Assembly (NCBI RefSeq): GCF_021401345.1
Contig: NZ_JACBGE010000012.1
Coordinates: forward strand, 101,102-165,101
Source: Hydrogenophaga sp. NFH-34
GTDB lineage: Bacteria; Pseudomonadota; Gammaproteobacteria; Burkholderiales; Burkholderiaceae_C
Direction of reading: 5' to 3'
Length of the DNA stretch: 64,000 nucleotides
The notes beneath the pieces are model-generated. The model worked only from the letters and a program-made list of their open reading frames with translations. It was not told the origin of the DNA and made no database searches. The position numbers and the translations under genes were made by a program. Below are positions 40,994-50,296 of this stretch, in pieces; position 1 is the stretch's first letter, and each line of letters begins with the position of its first letter.

Positions 40994-43900
40994 TCGGGGA
41001 ACTCCAGATAAAAGGTGGCGCCGCCTCCAAGACGGCTCTCGGCCCACACCCGGCCTCCCATGCGGTCGACCGCCTTGGCCACCAGGGCCAGACCCACCCC
41101 GGTGCCGGGGTAATCCTCCGCGCGCTGCAGGCGCTGGAAGATGCCGAAGATGCGGTCGTGGTACTTCATGTCGAAACCGACACCATTGTCCTGAACCCAG
41201 AGGATACGCCGACCAGGCTCGCTGCGGGACCCAATCTGCACCTGCGGGGGCCGGCTTTCCCGGCTGAACTTGAGCGCGTTGCCAATCAGGTTGCGCAGCA
41301 CCACGGCCATGCCTTCGCGGTCCACGCCCAGCGTCATCGGTGCCAGCGCCAGCGTCACCTGGGCGCCATGCCGTTCGACGTCACCGGCAAAACCTTCCAG
41401 CACCCGCTCCAGCAAGGGCTGCAGGTCGACGTCGTGGCGCTCCATGGTGCGGCGCTCCATGCGGGAATAGTCCAGCAGGTCGCTGATGAGTTCGCCCATG
41501 AGCTGCACGCCGCGGCGGATGCGTCCCAGGAACTGCATGCCCTCTTCGCCGAGCTGGGCGCCGTACTCCTCTTCGAGCAACTGGCTGTAGCCATCGATGC
41601 CGCGCAAGGGCGCCTTCAGGTCGTGGGAGACGGTGTAGGAAAACGCCTCCAGTTCGCGGTTCGCCTCGCTCAACTGCTGGGTGCGTTCGTTCACCCGCTG
41701 CTCCAACCCCTGATTGATCTCGCGCAGCTTCTCTTCGGCCTGCACCGAATCGGTGATGTCGAGCAGCGTGCCGATGTAGCGCGGCGGCAGGCCTTCGGCG
41801 GAGCGGTCGATGCGGCGTGCCGTGCGGCGCAGCCAGCGCACCGGCCCGTGATCCGGGTGGGTGCGGAAGACCAGGTCGCGCGCCTCGCCCCCGCAGCGCA
41901 ACTGCGCCATGTCGGCCGCCACCATGGCCTGGTCGTCCGGGTGCAGGCGGGTGAGGTACTCCTCGTCCGAAGGCGGGCGGTCGGCCGGCGCCAGCCCCAG
42001 GTTGCAGAACAGCTGCGCCGACACGGTCAGCCGCTGCGTCTGTGCGTCGGCGGCCCAACTGCCCAGCAGCGACACGCTTTCGGCCTGCTCCAGCATGTCC
42101 TTGAGTTCCAGCACGGCCTGCGCGGCCAGCGTGCGCTCGGTCACGTCCATCGCGGTACCGAACAGGCGCACGGCGCGGCCATCGCTGTCGCGCTCGGTGC
42201 GCACACGCTGTTCCAGATAGCGGGTGCCCTGGTCCGTGACGATGCGGTGCACCAGCAGCAACTGGCCGGCATTGGGTGCGCGCAGTTCGGCCGCCAGCGC
42301 TCGCCGCACGCGCTTGGCGTCGGCCGGGTGCACCACGTTCAGCGCGGCCTCGGCTGTCGGCCGCACAGCCCCCGGCAGGAAACCCAGCATCTCGTACAGC
42401 ACCGGTGACCAGGTCAGCTCCCGGCTGGCCACGTCCATGCTCCAATTGCCCAGGCGTGCCACGTCCTGGGCTTCGGCCAGCAGCACGCGCTGTTCGTGCA
42501 GGGCCTTCTCGGCCGCCTTGCGCTCGGTCATGTCGCGCAGAAGCGACCACAGGAACTGCGGCCGGCCGTCGGCTTCGCGGTGCACCATGATCAATTGCGA
42601 CATGGGCACTTCGCGGCCCTGCGCGTCCAGTACCGCCGTCTCGCCCAGCCAGCGACCGTCCCGCAAGGCGGTGGGAATGCCCTCTTCCTGGACGCGCCGG
42701 GCCGCCCACGGGGGGTGCACGTTCACGATGGAGTCGTCCAGCGGATCGCCCGGCTTCAGCCCCAGCAGTTCGTAGCCGGCGCGGTTGAAATAGAACACCC
42801 GCCCCTGCGGATCGGCCATGCTGACGATGTCCGAGGTGTTCTCCATCACCGACGCGAGGCGGTCCCGTTCGCGCCGGGCTTCCACCAGCTCCGTGACGTC
42901 CTGCACCGTGCCGAAAGCGCGGATGCTGCCATGGGCCTCGCGCGTCGCCGCTCCCTGGAGCCGCAGAAATTTGATGGCCCCGCTGGGCAGGCTGATTCGG
43001 TACTGCACCTCAAAGCCCTGGGCATGCAACACCGCACCGCGGTAGGCCTCGGCCACGCGGTCGCGGTCTTCGGGGTGAACCAGGCGGATCAGATCCCCGG
43101 CGGTCGGGATGTGGGCCTGCGGGTCGAGTTCGTGGATGCGGTAGACCTCTTCGGACCACAGCAACTCGGGGCCGGGCTCGCTGAACGACCAGTTCCCCAG
43201 GCGGCTCAGGCGCTGCGCATCCACCAGCAGCGCCTGGCTGTTGCGCAGCGCCACTTCGGCCGCCTTGCGTTCGGTGACGTCCTGGATGGTGGTGAACAGT
43301 TGCCGCAGTTGGCCGTCGGCATGACGCACTGCCCGCACGTCCATGAAGGCGTGCACCATGCGACCGTCCTTGCGCACAAAGCGTTTTTCCATCTGGTAGC
43401 CCTCGCGCACCCCGGCCACCAGGTCGTTGAAAAGCTCGACGTTGCGCTCCAGGTCGCCCGGCGGCGTCATCTCCGCCCAGGTGCGCACCAGCAGTTCCTC
43501 CCGCTCGTAACCCAGGATTTCGCAGAGGCGGTCGTTCACCCGCAGCCAGCGTTTGTCGGCGGGCGACGACACGGCCATGCCAATGAACGGCAGGTCGTAG
43601 AAGTGCCGCAGTTCCTCGGCCTGCTCCAGCTGCGCGCGCTGCTGGGCCTCCAGCCGGCGCGCCATGCGGTCGACTGCCGCGGAAATCTGCGCCAGTTCGT
43701 CGCGCCCGGTCAGGGCGGTCCGCACCGACAGGTCGCCGGCGCCGATGGCTTCCAGCGCCGCCACCAGTTGCTGCGCGCGCCGGAACCACAGCAGGTGCAG
43801 CAGCAGGGCCAGCAACACCGCTGCGGCCAGAATCAAGACCGCCTCACGCGCCACTTCACCGCGGATTTCGCTGCGGCGGCTGGCCAGCGTGTTGGCGGGG

Positions 43901-44388
43901 TCGACCCGGACCACCAGACGGTAGCCCTCGGTCAGGGGCACCAGACCCGCCAGGCGGGGCGCATTGGGCACCTGGTCCACCTCCACGGAGCGGGGTTGCG
44001 GACGTTCGGTCAAGGCCTGCAAATCCGCCGCAGCCGAGCCCAGCACCTGGGCAATCTGGCGCCCGATGTCGGCCCGCGACAGCGACGCTTCCACCACCCC
44101 ATCGGCGCCAACCAGATAAGCCCGGTCCATGCCACGGTACAACGCCAGTGAGGCCACCTGGTGCCGCAACTGGATGGGATCGTCATTGCCCAGCCGCACG
44201 TCCAGCAACGCCTGTTCGATGCCCAGGCGCCCGCGCAGATCGCTGGCCACCCCCTGCAGCACCCGCTGCTCCATCGCCCCCACCTGGTAGCCATAGCGCA
44301 AGCCGACGCTGACCAGTGCCACCACCAGCAGCAGCAACGGCACCAGCCGCCGCGCCGGTACATTGAGCAAGGCGTTCCAAAGTTTCAT
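40990..44388 (-). CDS. Multi-PAS membrane sensor histidine kinase
   Basis: A 1132-residue kinase with TM1 (about 13-33), a periplasmic sensing domain (about 34-180), TM2 (ILAAAVLLALLLHLLWF), HAMP, then about five successive PAS/PAC units (e.g. FYDLPFIGMAVSSP, GTVQDVTELVEA, FGTAMDVTERT), a coiled coil, HisKA with His in YTVSHDLKAPLRGIDGYSQL near 923 and a phytochrome-type ATPase (LRNLIGNALKFSRE, DNGVGFDMKYHDRIFGIF, GTGVGLALVAKAVDRMGG). The ATG at 44388 is chosen because it overlaps the stop of the binding-protein gene (ATGA) and leads directly into TM1. Confidence 0.92.
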   Translation of the reverse strand: MKLWNALLNVPARRLVPLLLLVVALVSVGLRYGYQVGAMEQRVLQGVASDLRGRLGIEQALLDVRLGNDDPIQLRHQVASLALYRGMDRAYLVGADGVVEASLSRADIGRQIAQVLGSAAADLQALTERPQPRSVEVDQVPNAPRLAGLVPLTEGYRLVVRVDPANTLASRRSEIRGEVAREAVLILAAAVLLALLLHLLWFRRAQQLVAALEAIGAGDLSVRTALTGRDELAQISAAVDRMARRLEAQQRAQLEQAEELRHFYDLPFIGMAVSSPADKRWLRVNDRLCEILGYEREELLVRTWAEMTPPGDLERNVELFNDLVAGVREGYQMEKRFVRKDGRMVHAFMDVRAVRHADGQLRQLFTTIQDVTERKAAEVALRNSQALLVDAQRLSRLGNWSFSEPGPELLWSEEVYRIHELDPQAHIPTAGDLIRLVHPEDRDRVAEAYRGAVLHAQGFEVQYRISLPSGAIKFLRLQGAATREAHGSIRAFGTVQDVTELVEARRERDRLASVMENTSDIVSMADPQGRVFYFNRAGYELLGLKPGDPLDDSIVNVHPPWAARRVQEEGIPTALRDGRWLGETAVLDAQGREVPMSQLIMVHREADGRPQFLWSLLRDMTERKAAEKALHEQRVLLAEAQDVARLGNWSMDVASRELTWSPVLYEMLGFLPGAVRPTAEAALNVVHPADAKRVRRALAAELRAPNAGQLLLVHRIVTDQGTRYLEQRVRTERDSDGRAVRLFGTAMDVTERTLAAQAVLELKDMLEQAESVSLLGSWAADAQTQRLTVSAQLFCNLGLAPADRPPSDEEYLTRLHPDDQAMVAADMAQLRCGGEARDLVFRTHPDHGPVRWLRRTARRIDRSAEGLPPRYIGTLLDITDSVQAEEKLREINQGLEQRVNERTQQLSEANRELEAFSYTVSHDLKAPLRGIDGYSQLLEEEYGAQLGEEGMQFLGRIRRGVQLMGELISDLLDYSRMERRTMERHDVDLQPLLERVLEGFAGDVERHGAQVTLALAPMTLGVDREGMAVVLRNLIGNALKFSRESRPPQVQIGSRSEPGRRILWVQDNGVGFDMKYHDRIFGIFQRLQRAEDYPGTGVGLALVAKAVDRMGGRVWAESRLGGGATFYLEFPE

Positions 44389-45443
44389 GGCGCCCCCCCC
44401 ATGGCGGATCGGCTCACCTGCAGCGCCGGCGCGGGCGCCAACAGGTGATCCCAGACCGGAACATGGTGCAACAGACGCAAGCCACGCAGCGTTTCGACCA
44501 GCTTCCCGGCCTGCAGCGCCTCGGCCGGCCCTCGCCCCCCCAACAGCCCGAGCGACTCGCCGGGCGTGTAGAACCTCAGGCCGGACAGCGTGGCCTGGTA
44601 GTCTGCCTCCGACAGCGCCACACCGGGCGCCAGCAACTCGGCGGCTTTGGCCGGATCGGCCTGAAACTCTTGCAAGCCGCGCTGCCAACCCGCCACAAGA
44701 GCCTGCACCTGCTCGGGCCGCTGGTTCAGTGTTGCGGCCCGGACCACCAGCACATCGATGATCTCGCCCGGCATCTGGCGGCTGTCGAACATCGGCCAGA
44801 AACCCGCCGCCCGCATGTGGCGCGCCAGCGGCTCATGGCTGACCGCCACCGTCACCCGGCCGTCGCGCAGCGCGGCCAGGTGCTGAGACGACTCCAGCGG
44901 CACGACCAGAACGTCCGACAGCGTCAGGCCCGCCGACTGCAGCAGACGGTGCAGCATCAGCGCGCCCACGGTGCTCGACTCGACGGCGATGCGCTGCCCC
45001 CGCAACTGGGTCGGACGCTCGATGGACGGGCTGGCCAGCACCACATCGGCCCCATGCGACGTGCTGAGGAATTCGACGATGCGCAGGTCTTCACCCTGCT
45101 CGACCTGGCGCAGCGTTTCGTCCAGGGTCAGCGCCGCGCCTTCCAGCAAGCCGTTGTGCAGGTGGCGCAGCGTCTCCGACACCGAAGCCAGTTCAATCAC
45201 CTTGACCCGGCGCACATCGAGCCATTGACGCTCCCGCGCCAGCACCAGCGGGTCGTACCCGACCCAGGAATTGAGGCCGATCTTCAGCGCCGGCGGGGTG
45301 CGGAAGTCGCAGGCTGGCAGCCCCGCTATCACCATGGCAGACAGCGACAGGCGGCGCAGCCAGGTGCGGCGTGACAACGGCGGCTGGGCAACGGCTGCGG
45401 ACGCGTCCCTGCACGCGCCTCGCACCCCGGGTCTTGGGGGCAT
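44385..45443 (-). CDS. NMT1/THI5-like solute-binding lipoprotein coupled to a kinase
   Basis: A 352-residue ABC-type solute-binding protein of the NMT1 family. It has a twin-arginine-like N-terminus (LSRRTWLRRLSLSAMVIAG) ending in a lipobox-like LPAC-D near 45. The mature part begins LKIGLNSWVGYDPLVLARER and contains TQLRGQRIAVESSTVGALML. No ABC permease or ATPase gene is near. Instead it is translationally coupled to the multi-PAS kinase, so it probably delivers a ligand signal to it rather than to a transporter. Confidence 0.85.
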   Translation of the reverse strand: MPPRPGVRGACRDASAAVAQPPLSRRTWLRRLSLSAMVIAGLPACDFRTPPALKIGLNSWVGYDPLVLARERQWLDVRRVKVIELASVSETLRHLHNGLLEGAALTLDETLRQVEQGEDLRIVEFLSTSHGADVVLASPSIERPTQLRGQRIAVESSTVGALMLHRLLQSAGLTLSDVLVVPLESSQHLAALRDGRVTVAVSHEPLARHMRAAGFWPMFDSRQMPGEIIDVLVVRAATLNQRPEQVQALVAGWQRGLQEFQADPAKAAELLAPGVALSEADYQATLSGLRFYTPGESLGLLGGRGPAEALQAGKLVETLRGLRLLHHVPVWDHLLAPAPALQVSRSAMGGAP

Positions 45444-45994
45444 GGCTGGGTTCCTGATGGTTTGGTTTCATTTTGTCATCAACCGTGACAAACACCACAG
45501 AGTGATGTGGTTCCGGCCCGTACCTTGGCACCAAATGCCAACACCCCGGAGACGCCAGCCCCCAAAGCCCGTGCCTGCGCCCGTTCGCAAGCAGACCGGT
45601 CGAACCCGACGCTTTTTTTTGGCGACACTCGGAGCATGCGCAAAAAACCCCAGACCGGATTCCCATGCGCCCACCACGGCGAATGGCACCATGCACGGCG
45701 GAAAGGCCTCGGCGCCCCGTTGCCCGACGACGCCTGGGCATCGGACGGCATCGAGCGGTACCAGGGAGCGCGCCACACGGTTGCCGGCGCCGATATCGTG
45801 TCGGCCGATGAGGTGAGCGTGAGGGAACAGAAAACAAGTCGCGCCTCGTCGCCGACTTCGCCGCACGGCTGGACAACCGGCCCCTTCACGCGCTCGACGC
45901 CACGGATGCGTCCACCTACATGGCCCCCGAGCGGGTCGAACTGCTGGCGCAGTCGGTACGCCCGGTGCTCGGCCTCGATGCCCAGGAAGACTGA
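45444..45994 (+). pseudogene. Non-coding stretch with a possible frameshifted gene remnant
   Basis: No intact gene is convincing in these 551 bp. The last part, about 45815-45994, reads as a protein-like fragment (RLVADFAARLDNRPLHALDA, then YMAPERVELLAQSVRPVLGL, ending DAQED and TGA) but has no start codon: the frame is closed by a stop just upstream, at about 45806. A different frame from the ATG at 45636 looks plausible only up to about 45840. Together these suggest one decayed or frameshifted gene. The family is not recognised. The upstream part (45444-45635) should hold the promoter of the binding-protein operon. Confidence 0.3.
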
Positions 45995-46186
45995 ATGACC
46001 GAACGCTTGTTCCATGCGGGGGTGGGTGCGATAACAGGTGCGGCCTGGGGCATCCTGAACGGTACGACCGCGCGGCAGTCGTCGGGACGGCTCCCCCTGA
46101 AAACCAGCCGGCGCTGTCTGCGCAGCGTCTTGCTGCTGGGTGCCGGAACCGGCATCGCCCTGTTGGCCGGTTTTCGGCTCCTTTGA
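45995..46186 (+). CDS. Small hypothetical membrane protein
   Basis: A 63-residue protein with one hydrophobic C-terminal segment (SVLLLGAGTGIALLAGFRLL) and a Gly/Ala-rich N-terminus (HAGVGAITGAAWGILNG). The start overlaps nothing and follows the remnant frame by zero bases (TGA-ATG). Its stop overlaps the TTG start of the exporter gene. No family recognised; it could be a real leader gene of the exporter or chance. Confidence 0.4.
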   Translation: MTERLFHAGVGAITGAAWGILNGTTARQSSGRLPLKTSRRCLRSVLLLGAGTGIALLAGFRLL

Positions 46187-47718
46187 AACGCCTACCCTTG
46201 AACGACCTCACCGCTACCGCCCCTGCCCGTGCCACCGCCCGTGAATGGTGGGGCCTGGCCGTGATCGCCCTGCCCTGCCTGGTCTACGCCATGGACCTGA
46301 CGGTGCTCAACCTCGCCGTGCCGGCGCTGAGCCGCGCGCTGGCACCCAGCGCCTCGCAACTGCTGTGGATCATCGACATCTACGGCTTTCTGGTAGCGGG
46401 CTGCCTGATCACCATGGGCACGCTGGGCGACCGCATCGGGCGGCGCCGCCTGCTGCTCGCCGGCGCGGCCTTCTTTGCCGTGGCTTCGGTGCTGGCCGCG
46501 TTCGCGCGCACGCCGGCCGAACTGATCGCGCTGCGCGCGCTGCTGGGCATGGCCGGGGCCACGCTGGCGCCGTCCACGCTCTCGCTGATCCGCAACATGT
46601 TCCACGACGAGACGCAGCGCCAGTTCGCCATCGGCGTGTGGATCACCGCGTTTTCGGTCGGCAGCGCCATCGGCCCGCTGGTGGGCGGCTGGCTGCTGGA
46701 GCACTTCTGGTGGGGGTCGGTGTTTCTGCCCGCGGTGCCGGTGATGGTGCTGCTGCTGGTGCTGGGCCCACGCCTGCTGCCCGAATACCGCGATCAAAAC
46801 GCCGGCCGCATCGACCTGCCCAGCGTGCTGCTTTCGCTGGCCGCCGTGCTGGGGTTGATCTATGCCGTCAAGGCCATGGCCGAACACGGGCCCAGCCTGC
46901 CACGGCTGGCGCTGCTGCTGGCCGGGCTGGGGGTCGGCGCCGTGTTCCTGCGCCGCCAGCGGCAGATTCCGTACCCGCTGCTCGAACTGCGGCTGTTCGC
47001 CATCCCCGCCTTCCGCACCGCCATCGTGGCCTACGCGCTGTCGTGCCTGGCCATGTTCGGCATCTACATCTTCATCGCGCAGTTTCTGCAGATGGTGTTG
47101 ATGCTCAGCCCCTTGCAGGCCGGCTGGGCCACGGTGCCCTGGGCACTGGGATTCGTGGTGGGCTCGCTGGTGCTGGCGCCGCGCCTGGCCAGCCGCTACG
47201 GGCCCGGGCCGGTCATGGTGGGGGGCCTGGCCGCTGCCTCGGCCGGCATGCTCGCCATGGCGGCCGCCGACGGCCCGGCCGCGCTGTGGGTGCTGGTGGG
47301 CGGCATGATCGTCATCAGCCTGGGCATGGCGCCGGTGTTCGCCATCGGCACCGAACAGATCATCACCTCGGCGCCGCCCGAGCGCGCGGGCGCGGCCTCG
47401 TCCATCGCCGAAACCGCGTCGGAATTCAGCGGTGCGCTGGGCATCGCGCTGTTCGGCAGCGCGGGCACGCTGATCTACCGCCACCAGTTGGCGCAGAGCG
47501 GGCTCGGCGGGCTGCCGCCCGAAGCCCTGGCCACCCTCGGTGGCGCGCTGCAGGCGGCCGAGCATCTGCCCGCAGAAACCGCCCGCGCCCTGGTGCCTGC
47601 GGCGCAGGCCGCCTTCACCGACGCGCTGCAGTTCACCGCCCTGGCCGGCGCGGCCCTGGTGCTGCTGGCCAGCCTGCTGGCGGCGCGCATGCAGCGCCGG
47701 CCCACACCAGCCAATTGA
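46183..47718 (+). CDS. DHA2-family MFS multidrug exporter
   Basis: A 511-residue, 14-segment proton-driven efflux protein of the SmvA/QacA type. Motif D1 YAMDLTVLNLAVPALS, motif A GTLGDRIGRRRLLLAG near 90, and motif C GSAIGPLVGGWLLEHFWW near 165 are intact. No ATG precedes the conserved part: translation must use TTG at 46183 (overlapping the upstream stop) or TTG at 46198. Substrates of this family are cationic drugs and dyes; the actual substrate is unknown. Confidence 0.9.
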   Translation: MKRLPLNDLTATAPARATAREWWGLAVIALPCLVYAMDLTVLNLAVPALSRALAPSASQLLWIIDIYGFLVAGCLITMGTLGDRIGRRRLLLAGAAFFAVASVLAAFARTPAELIALRALLGMAGATLAPSTLSLIRNMFHDETQRQFAIGVWITAFSVGSAIGPLVGGWLLEHFWWGSVFLPAVPVMVLLLVLGPRLLPEYRDQNAGRIDLPSVLLSLAAVLGLIYAVKAMAEHGPSLPRLALLLAGLGVGAVFLRRQRQIPYPLLELRLFAIPAFRTAIVAYALSCLAMFGIYIFIAQFLQMVLMLSPLQAGWATVPWALGFVVGSLVLAPRLASRYGPGPVMVGGLAAASAGMLAMAAADGPAALWVLVGGMIVISLGMAPVFAIGTEQIITSAPPERAGAASSIAETASEFSGALGIALFGSAGTLIYRHQLAQSGLGGLPPEALATLGGALQAAEHLPAETARALVPAAQAAFTDALQFTALAGAALVLLASLLAARMQRRPTPAN

Positions 47719-47736
47719 GCAGACAATCGCACCACC

Positions 47737-48072
47737 ATGTCCGCCCCACTCCGCCTGATCTGTCTCTGCGCCGAATGGTGCGGCACCTGCCGCGACTGGC
47801 GGCCGGTCTTCGATGATCTGGCCCGCCGCCACCCCGACGTGGCCCTGCACTGGGTGGACATCGAAGACGATGCCGAACTGCTCGACGATTCCCCGCTCGA
47901 TGTACAGACCTTCCCCACCGTGCTGATCGCCGCCGGCGACATGGTGCTGTTCTGCGGTCCGGTCAAACCCTTCGCGACCGAAGTGGAGCGGCTGCTGCGG
48001 GCGGTTTCCCAGCCCACAGGGCAGAGCAGCTATCCGCCGCTGTCATCGCTGCTGCCCCATTGGCGCGCCTGA
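47737..48072 (+). CDS. Thioredoxin-like protein
   Basis: A 111-residue cytoplasmic thioredoxin-fold protein with active site W14-C-G-T-C18 (CAEWCGTCRDWRPVF) and cis-Pro in QTFPTVLIAAGD. The WCGTC motif differs from WCGPC of canonical thioredoxin. It lies 18 bp after the exporter and is convergent with the AraC gene, 3 bp away. Confidence 0.85.
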   Translation: MSAPLRLICLCAEWCGTCRDWRPVFDDLARRHPDVALHWVDIEDDAELLDDSPLDVQTFPTVLIAAGDMVLFCGPVKPFATEVERLLRAVSQPTGQSSYPPLSSLLPHWRA

Positions 48073-48075
48073 ACC

Positions 48076-49035
48076 TCAGGCGCCGATGGCCGATCGGCGC
48101 AGTTCGCCGGGCGTCACCCCGAAGCGCCCTTTGAACTTGCGAGAAAAGTGCGCGGGATCGGAAAAACCCGCTTCGTAGCACAGCGTCCGGATCGGCAACG
48201 CCGCCCTGCGGGGATCGATCAGCCAGCGCCGAGCGAGGTCCAGACGGCCCTCGAAAATCGCTCCCTCCAGCGTCATGCCACTGTCCCGGAAAACCGCGTG
48301 GAGGTACGACAAAGACACACCGCAGGCCCGTGCAACGCCTTGAGGCGACAGGTCCGGGTCGCGCGCATGGGCGCGGATATGGCGCAGCGCACGCTCCCGG
48401 TGATGGGTTCGCGCATGCGACTGCATTTCGGCGGCGTCATCCGGCACCCGCGCCAGAAACAGCGCCAGCATGTCCAGCAACTGCTGAGTCCAGCGGTGGT
48501 ACTCGTGATCCCCCCAGGACGCGACGCCCACCGCCAGGTGCGCAGCGAATGAGCGAACCATGTCCACACTGGCCGATGCCCCGAAGCAGGCATTGAGGTC
48601 CAAGAAGGGCGGCAGCGACCCCGCGCGCTCGCGCAGCAAGGTGGCCGGAAATGCCACACTTTCCGTGCGGTACTCGTGGCCCAGTTGGGTGCGATAGGCC
48701 ACCGCGTGGTTGAACAGATAGGCTTTGCCCGCCTCCAGCTGGCGCTCCTGGCCCAAGTGCACCACCTGCATGGTGGCCTGCGGCAGCGTCAAGGTCACGA
48801 ACTCCTCGTTCAAATGCGCCACGTGCACGGGCTGCCGGCTCAGGTTCATGCCGCGGTAACGCATGGCGTGAAACGCCAACGGCCCGCGCCGGGTGGACCG
48901 GATGTTCCCCACGGGCATCCGGCCAGCCATCGGTTGCACCTCGATCGGCCCAAAGGTGTCGTGCAGCACCTGTTGCCACCGCTCCAGCCGCTCGCTGGCC
49001 GGCAGGGTCGAGATGTCGAGGTCGATGGTGTTCAT
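48076..49035 (-). CDS. AraC-family transcriptional regulator
   Basis: A 319-residue regulator with an N-terminal AraC-binding-like ligand domain (IRSTRRGPLAFHAMRYRGM, FVTLTLPQATMQVVHLG) and a C-terminal double HTH (DPDLSPQGVARACGVSLSYLHAVFRDSG and the AGFSDPAHFSRKFKGRFGVTPGELR signature). It is divergent from the TRAP operon across 187 bp holding paired direct repeats, so it most likely controls that operon. The ATG at 49035 is chosen; an upstream frame extends into the regulatory region. Confidence 0.92.
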   Translation of the reverse strand: MNTIDLDISTLPASERLERWQQVLHDTFGPIEVQPMAGRMPVGNIRSTRRGPLAFHAMRYRGMNLSRQPVHVAHLNEEFVTLTLPQATMQVVHLGQERQLEAGKAYLFNHAVAYRTQLGHEYRTESVAFPATLLRERAGSLPPFLDLNACFGASASVDMVRSFAAHLAVGVASWGDHEYHRWTQQLLDMLALFLARVPDDAAEMQSHARTHHRERALRHIRAHARDPDLSPQGVARACGVSLSYLHAVFRDSGMTLEGAIFEGRLDLARRWLIDPRRAALPIRTLCYEAGFSDPAHFSRKFKGRFGVTPGELRRSAIGA

Positions 49036-49115
49036 GGTGTCGCCATTGTCCCGCTTGCCAGAACAGGCTGGCTGAGGGTCAACCCGGTGCGGCGAACCCG
49101 TCATTTCGCACCATA

Positions 49116-49149
49116 CGCTGAGTCAACATTCCCCCGCCGCTGAGACAAC
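49116..49149 (+). promoter_or_regulatory. Paired direct repeats, candidate AraC operator
   Basis: CGCTGAGTCAAC (49116-49127) and CGCTGAGACAAC (49138-49149) differ at one base and are spaced 22 bp start to start, two helical turns. A third looser copy (GGCTGAGGGTCAAC) lies at 49070-49083. The site is 74 bp upstream of the TRAP binding-protein ATG, the usual place for AraC-type activator half-sites. Confidence 0.55.
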
Positions 49150-49222
49150 CGGCCCGGGCGCTGGCTGCCTACGATCCGTCGCACCCGACAGCCGTCGAGT
49201 CCCAACGCATCAGGAGACAACC

Positions 49223-50224
49223 ATGCACCGCCGCCTCGCCCTCGCCGCTCTCGGTCTGAGCGCCGCCTTCACCGCCCAGGCCAATCCGGAATTCAAATGG
49301 ACGCTGGCCTACCTGCCCGTCACCGGCACCACGTACTACGACGTCGCCCAGCAGTTGCCTGAGCGCCTGAGCAAAGCCACGCAGGGACGCCTGCAGGTCA
49401 CGGCCAACGGCTCGCTGGTGCCCGGCAACCGCTTGCTCGAAGCCGTGCGCGACGGCGATGTGCAGATGTCCCTGGTTCTGAGCGGCTACTACAGCGCGTC
49501 CCAACCGCTGTTCACCCTGGTGGCGCTGCCCGGTTATTCGGAGAGCTTCAGCGATCTGGAAAAAATCATGGCCTCCCCCTACGGTGCCGCGGTGCGCGAT
49601 GTCTTTGCGCGCGACTACAAAGCCCGCGAAGTGCTCTACAGCGCCTTCTGCCCGCAGACCATGTTCTCCACCAAACCGGTGACCAAGGTCGAGGACTGGA
49701 ATGGCTTGCGCGTGCGGGTGAACAACGCGGGCACGGCCGTGCTGGCCAACGTGCTGGCGGCCAAGCCCGTGTCGCTGTCGGCGGGCGAGGTGCTGCCCGC
49801 CCTGCAGCGCGGCGTCATCGACGCCGTGATCACCGACAGTTGCTGGGCCTATGGCGCCGGGTTCTACACCGCCGTGAAATACGCTGCCGGCTGGAAGCTC
49901 GGCTCCGTCGTTCCTTGGCACCTGGTGGTCGGCAAAGAAGCCTGGGCCAAGCTGCCCGCCGATCTGCAAAAGACCGTGGCGGCAGAACTGGCCAAGGTTT
50001 CTCAGGAATTGCGGGCCGACTATGCCGCCAAGGTGGAGGCTCTGCCCAAGCAATGGGGCGCCAAGGGTGTGACCTCCCAGCCCGTCTCCGACGCCGAGAA
50101 CCGCAAGGTGCAGGACGCCCGCTACATGGGCCCGGTGCTGGACGCTTGGTACAAGCAGGCCCAGGCGCGCAACGTGGACGCGCGCCAGTGGGAGTCGGTC
50201 GCCCGCGAGGCCCTGGGCCGCTGA
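49223..50224 (+). CDS. TRAP transporter solute-binding protein (DctP family)
   Basis: A periplasmic binding protein of 333 residues with a signal peptide (LALAALGLSAAFTAQA, cleavage near 21). Family features: ANGSLVPGNRLLEAVRDGDVQ, the WNGLRVRVNNAGTAV carboxylate-binding region (Arg near 162) and EVLPALQRGVIDAVITD. The ligand is probably an organic anion; it cannot be specified. A strong AGGAGAC site precedes the ATG. Followed by the fused membrane subunit. Confidence 0.92.
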   Translation: MHRRLALAALGLSAAFTAQANPEFKWTLAYLPVTGTTYYDVAQQLPERLSKATQGRLQVTANGSLVPGNRLLEAVRDGDVQMSLVLSGYYSASQPLFTLVALPGYSESFSDLEKIMASPYGAAVRDVFARDYKAREVLYSAFCPQTMFSTKPVTKVEDWNGLRVRVNNAGTAVLANVLAAKPVSLSAGEVLPALQRGVIDAVITDSCWAYGAGFYTAVKYAAGWKLGSVVPWHLVVGKEAWAKLPADLQKTVAAELAKVSQELRADYAAKVEALPKQWGAKGVTSQPVSDAENRKVQDARYMGPVLDAWYKQAQARNVDARQWESVAREALGR

Positions 50225-50296
50225 CCGGTCACGGCCCGTCGTCTGCTGCATCCGCCCCGGGGCTACCGGGGCGGCCCTATTCCTTCACACCCCGCC

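Noticed and set aside
45507..45998. A 163-codon plus-strand frame
   Set aside because: Its second half is Ser/Pro/Arg-rich shadow sequence, while a different frame there is protein-like; it was not called as a gene.
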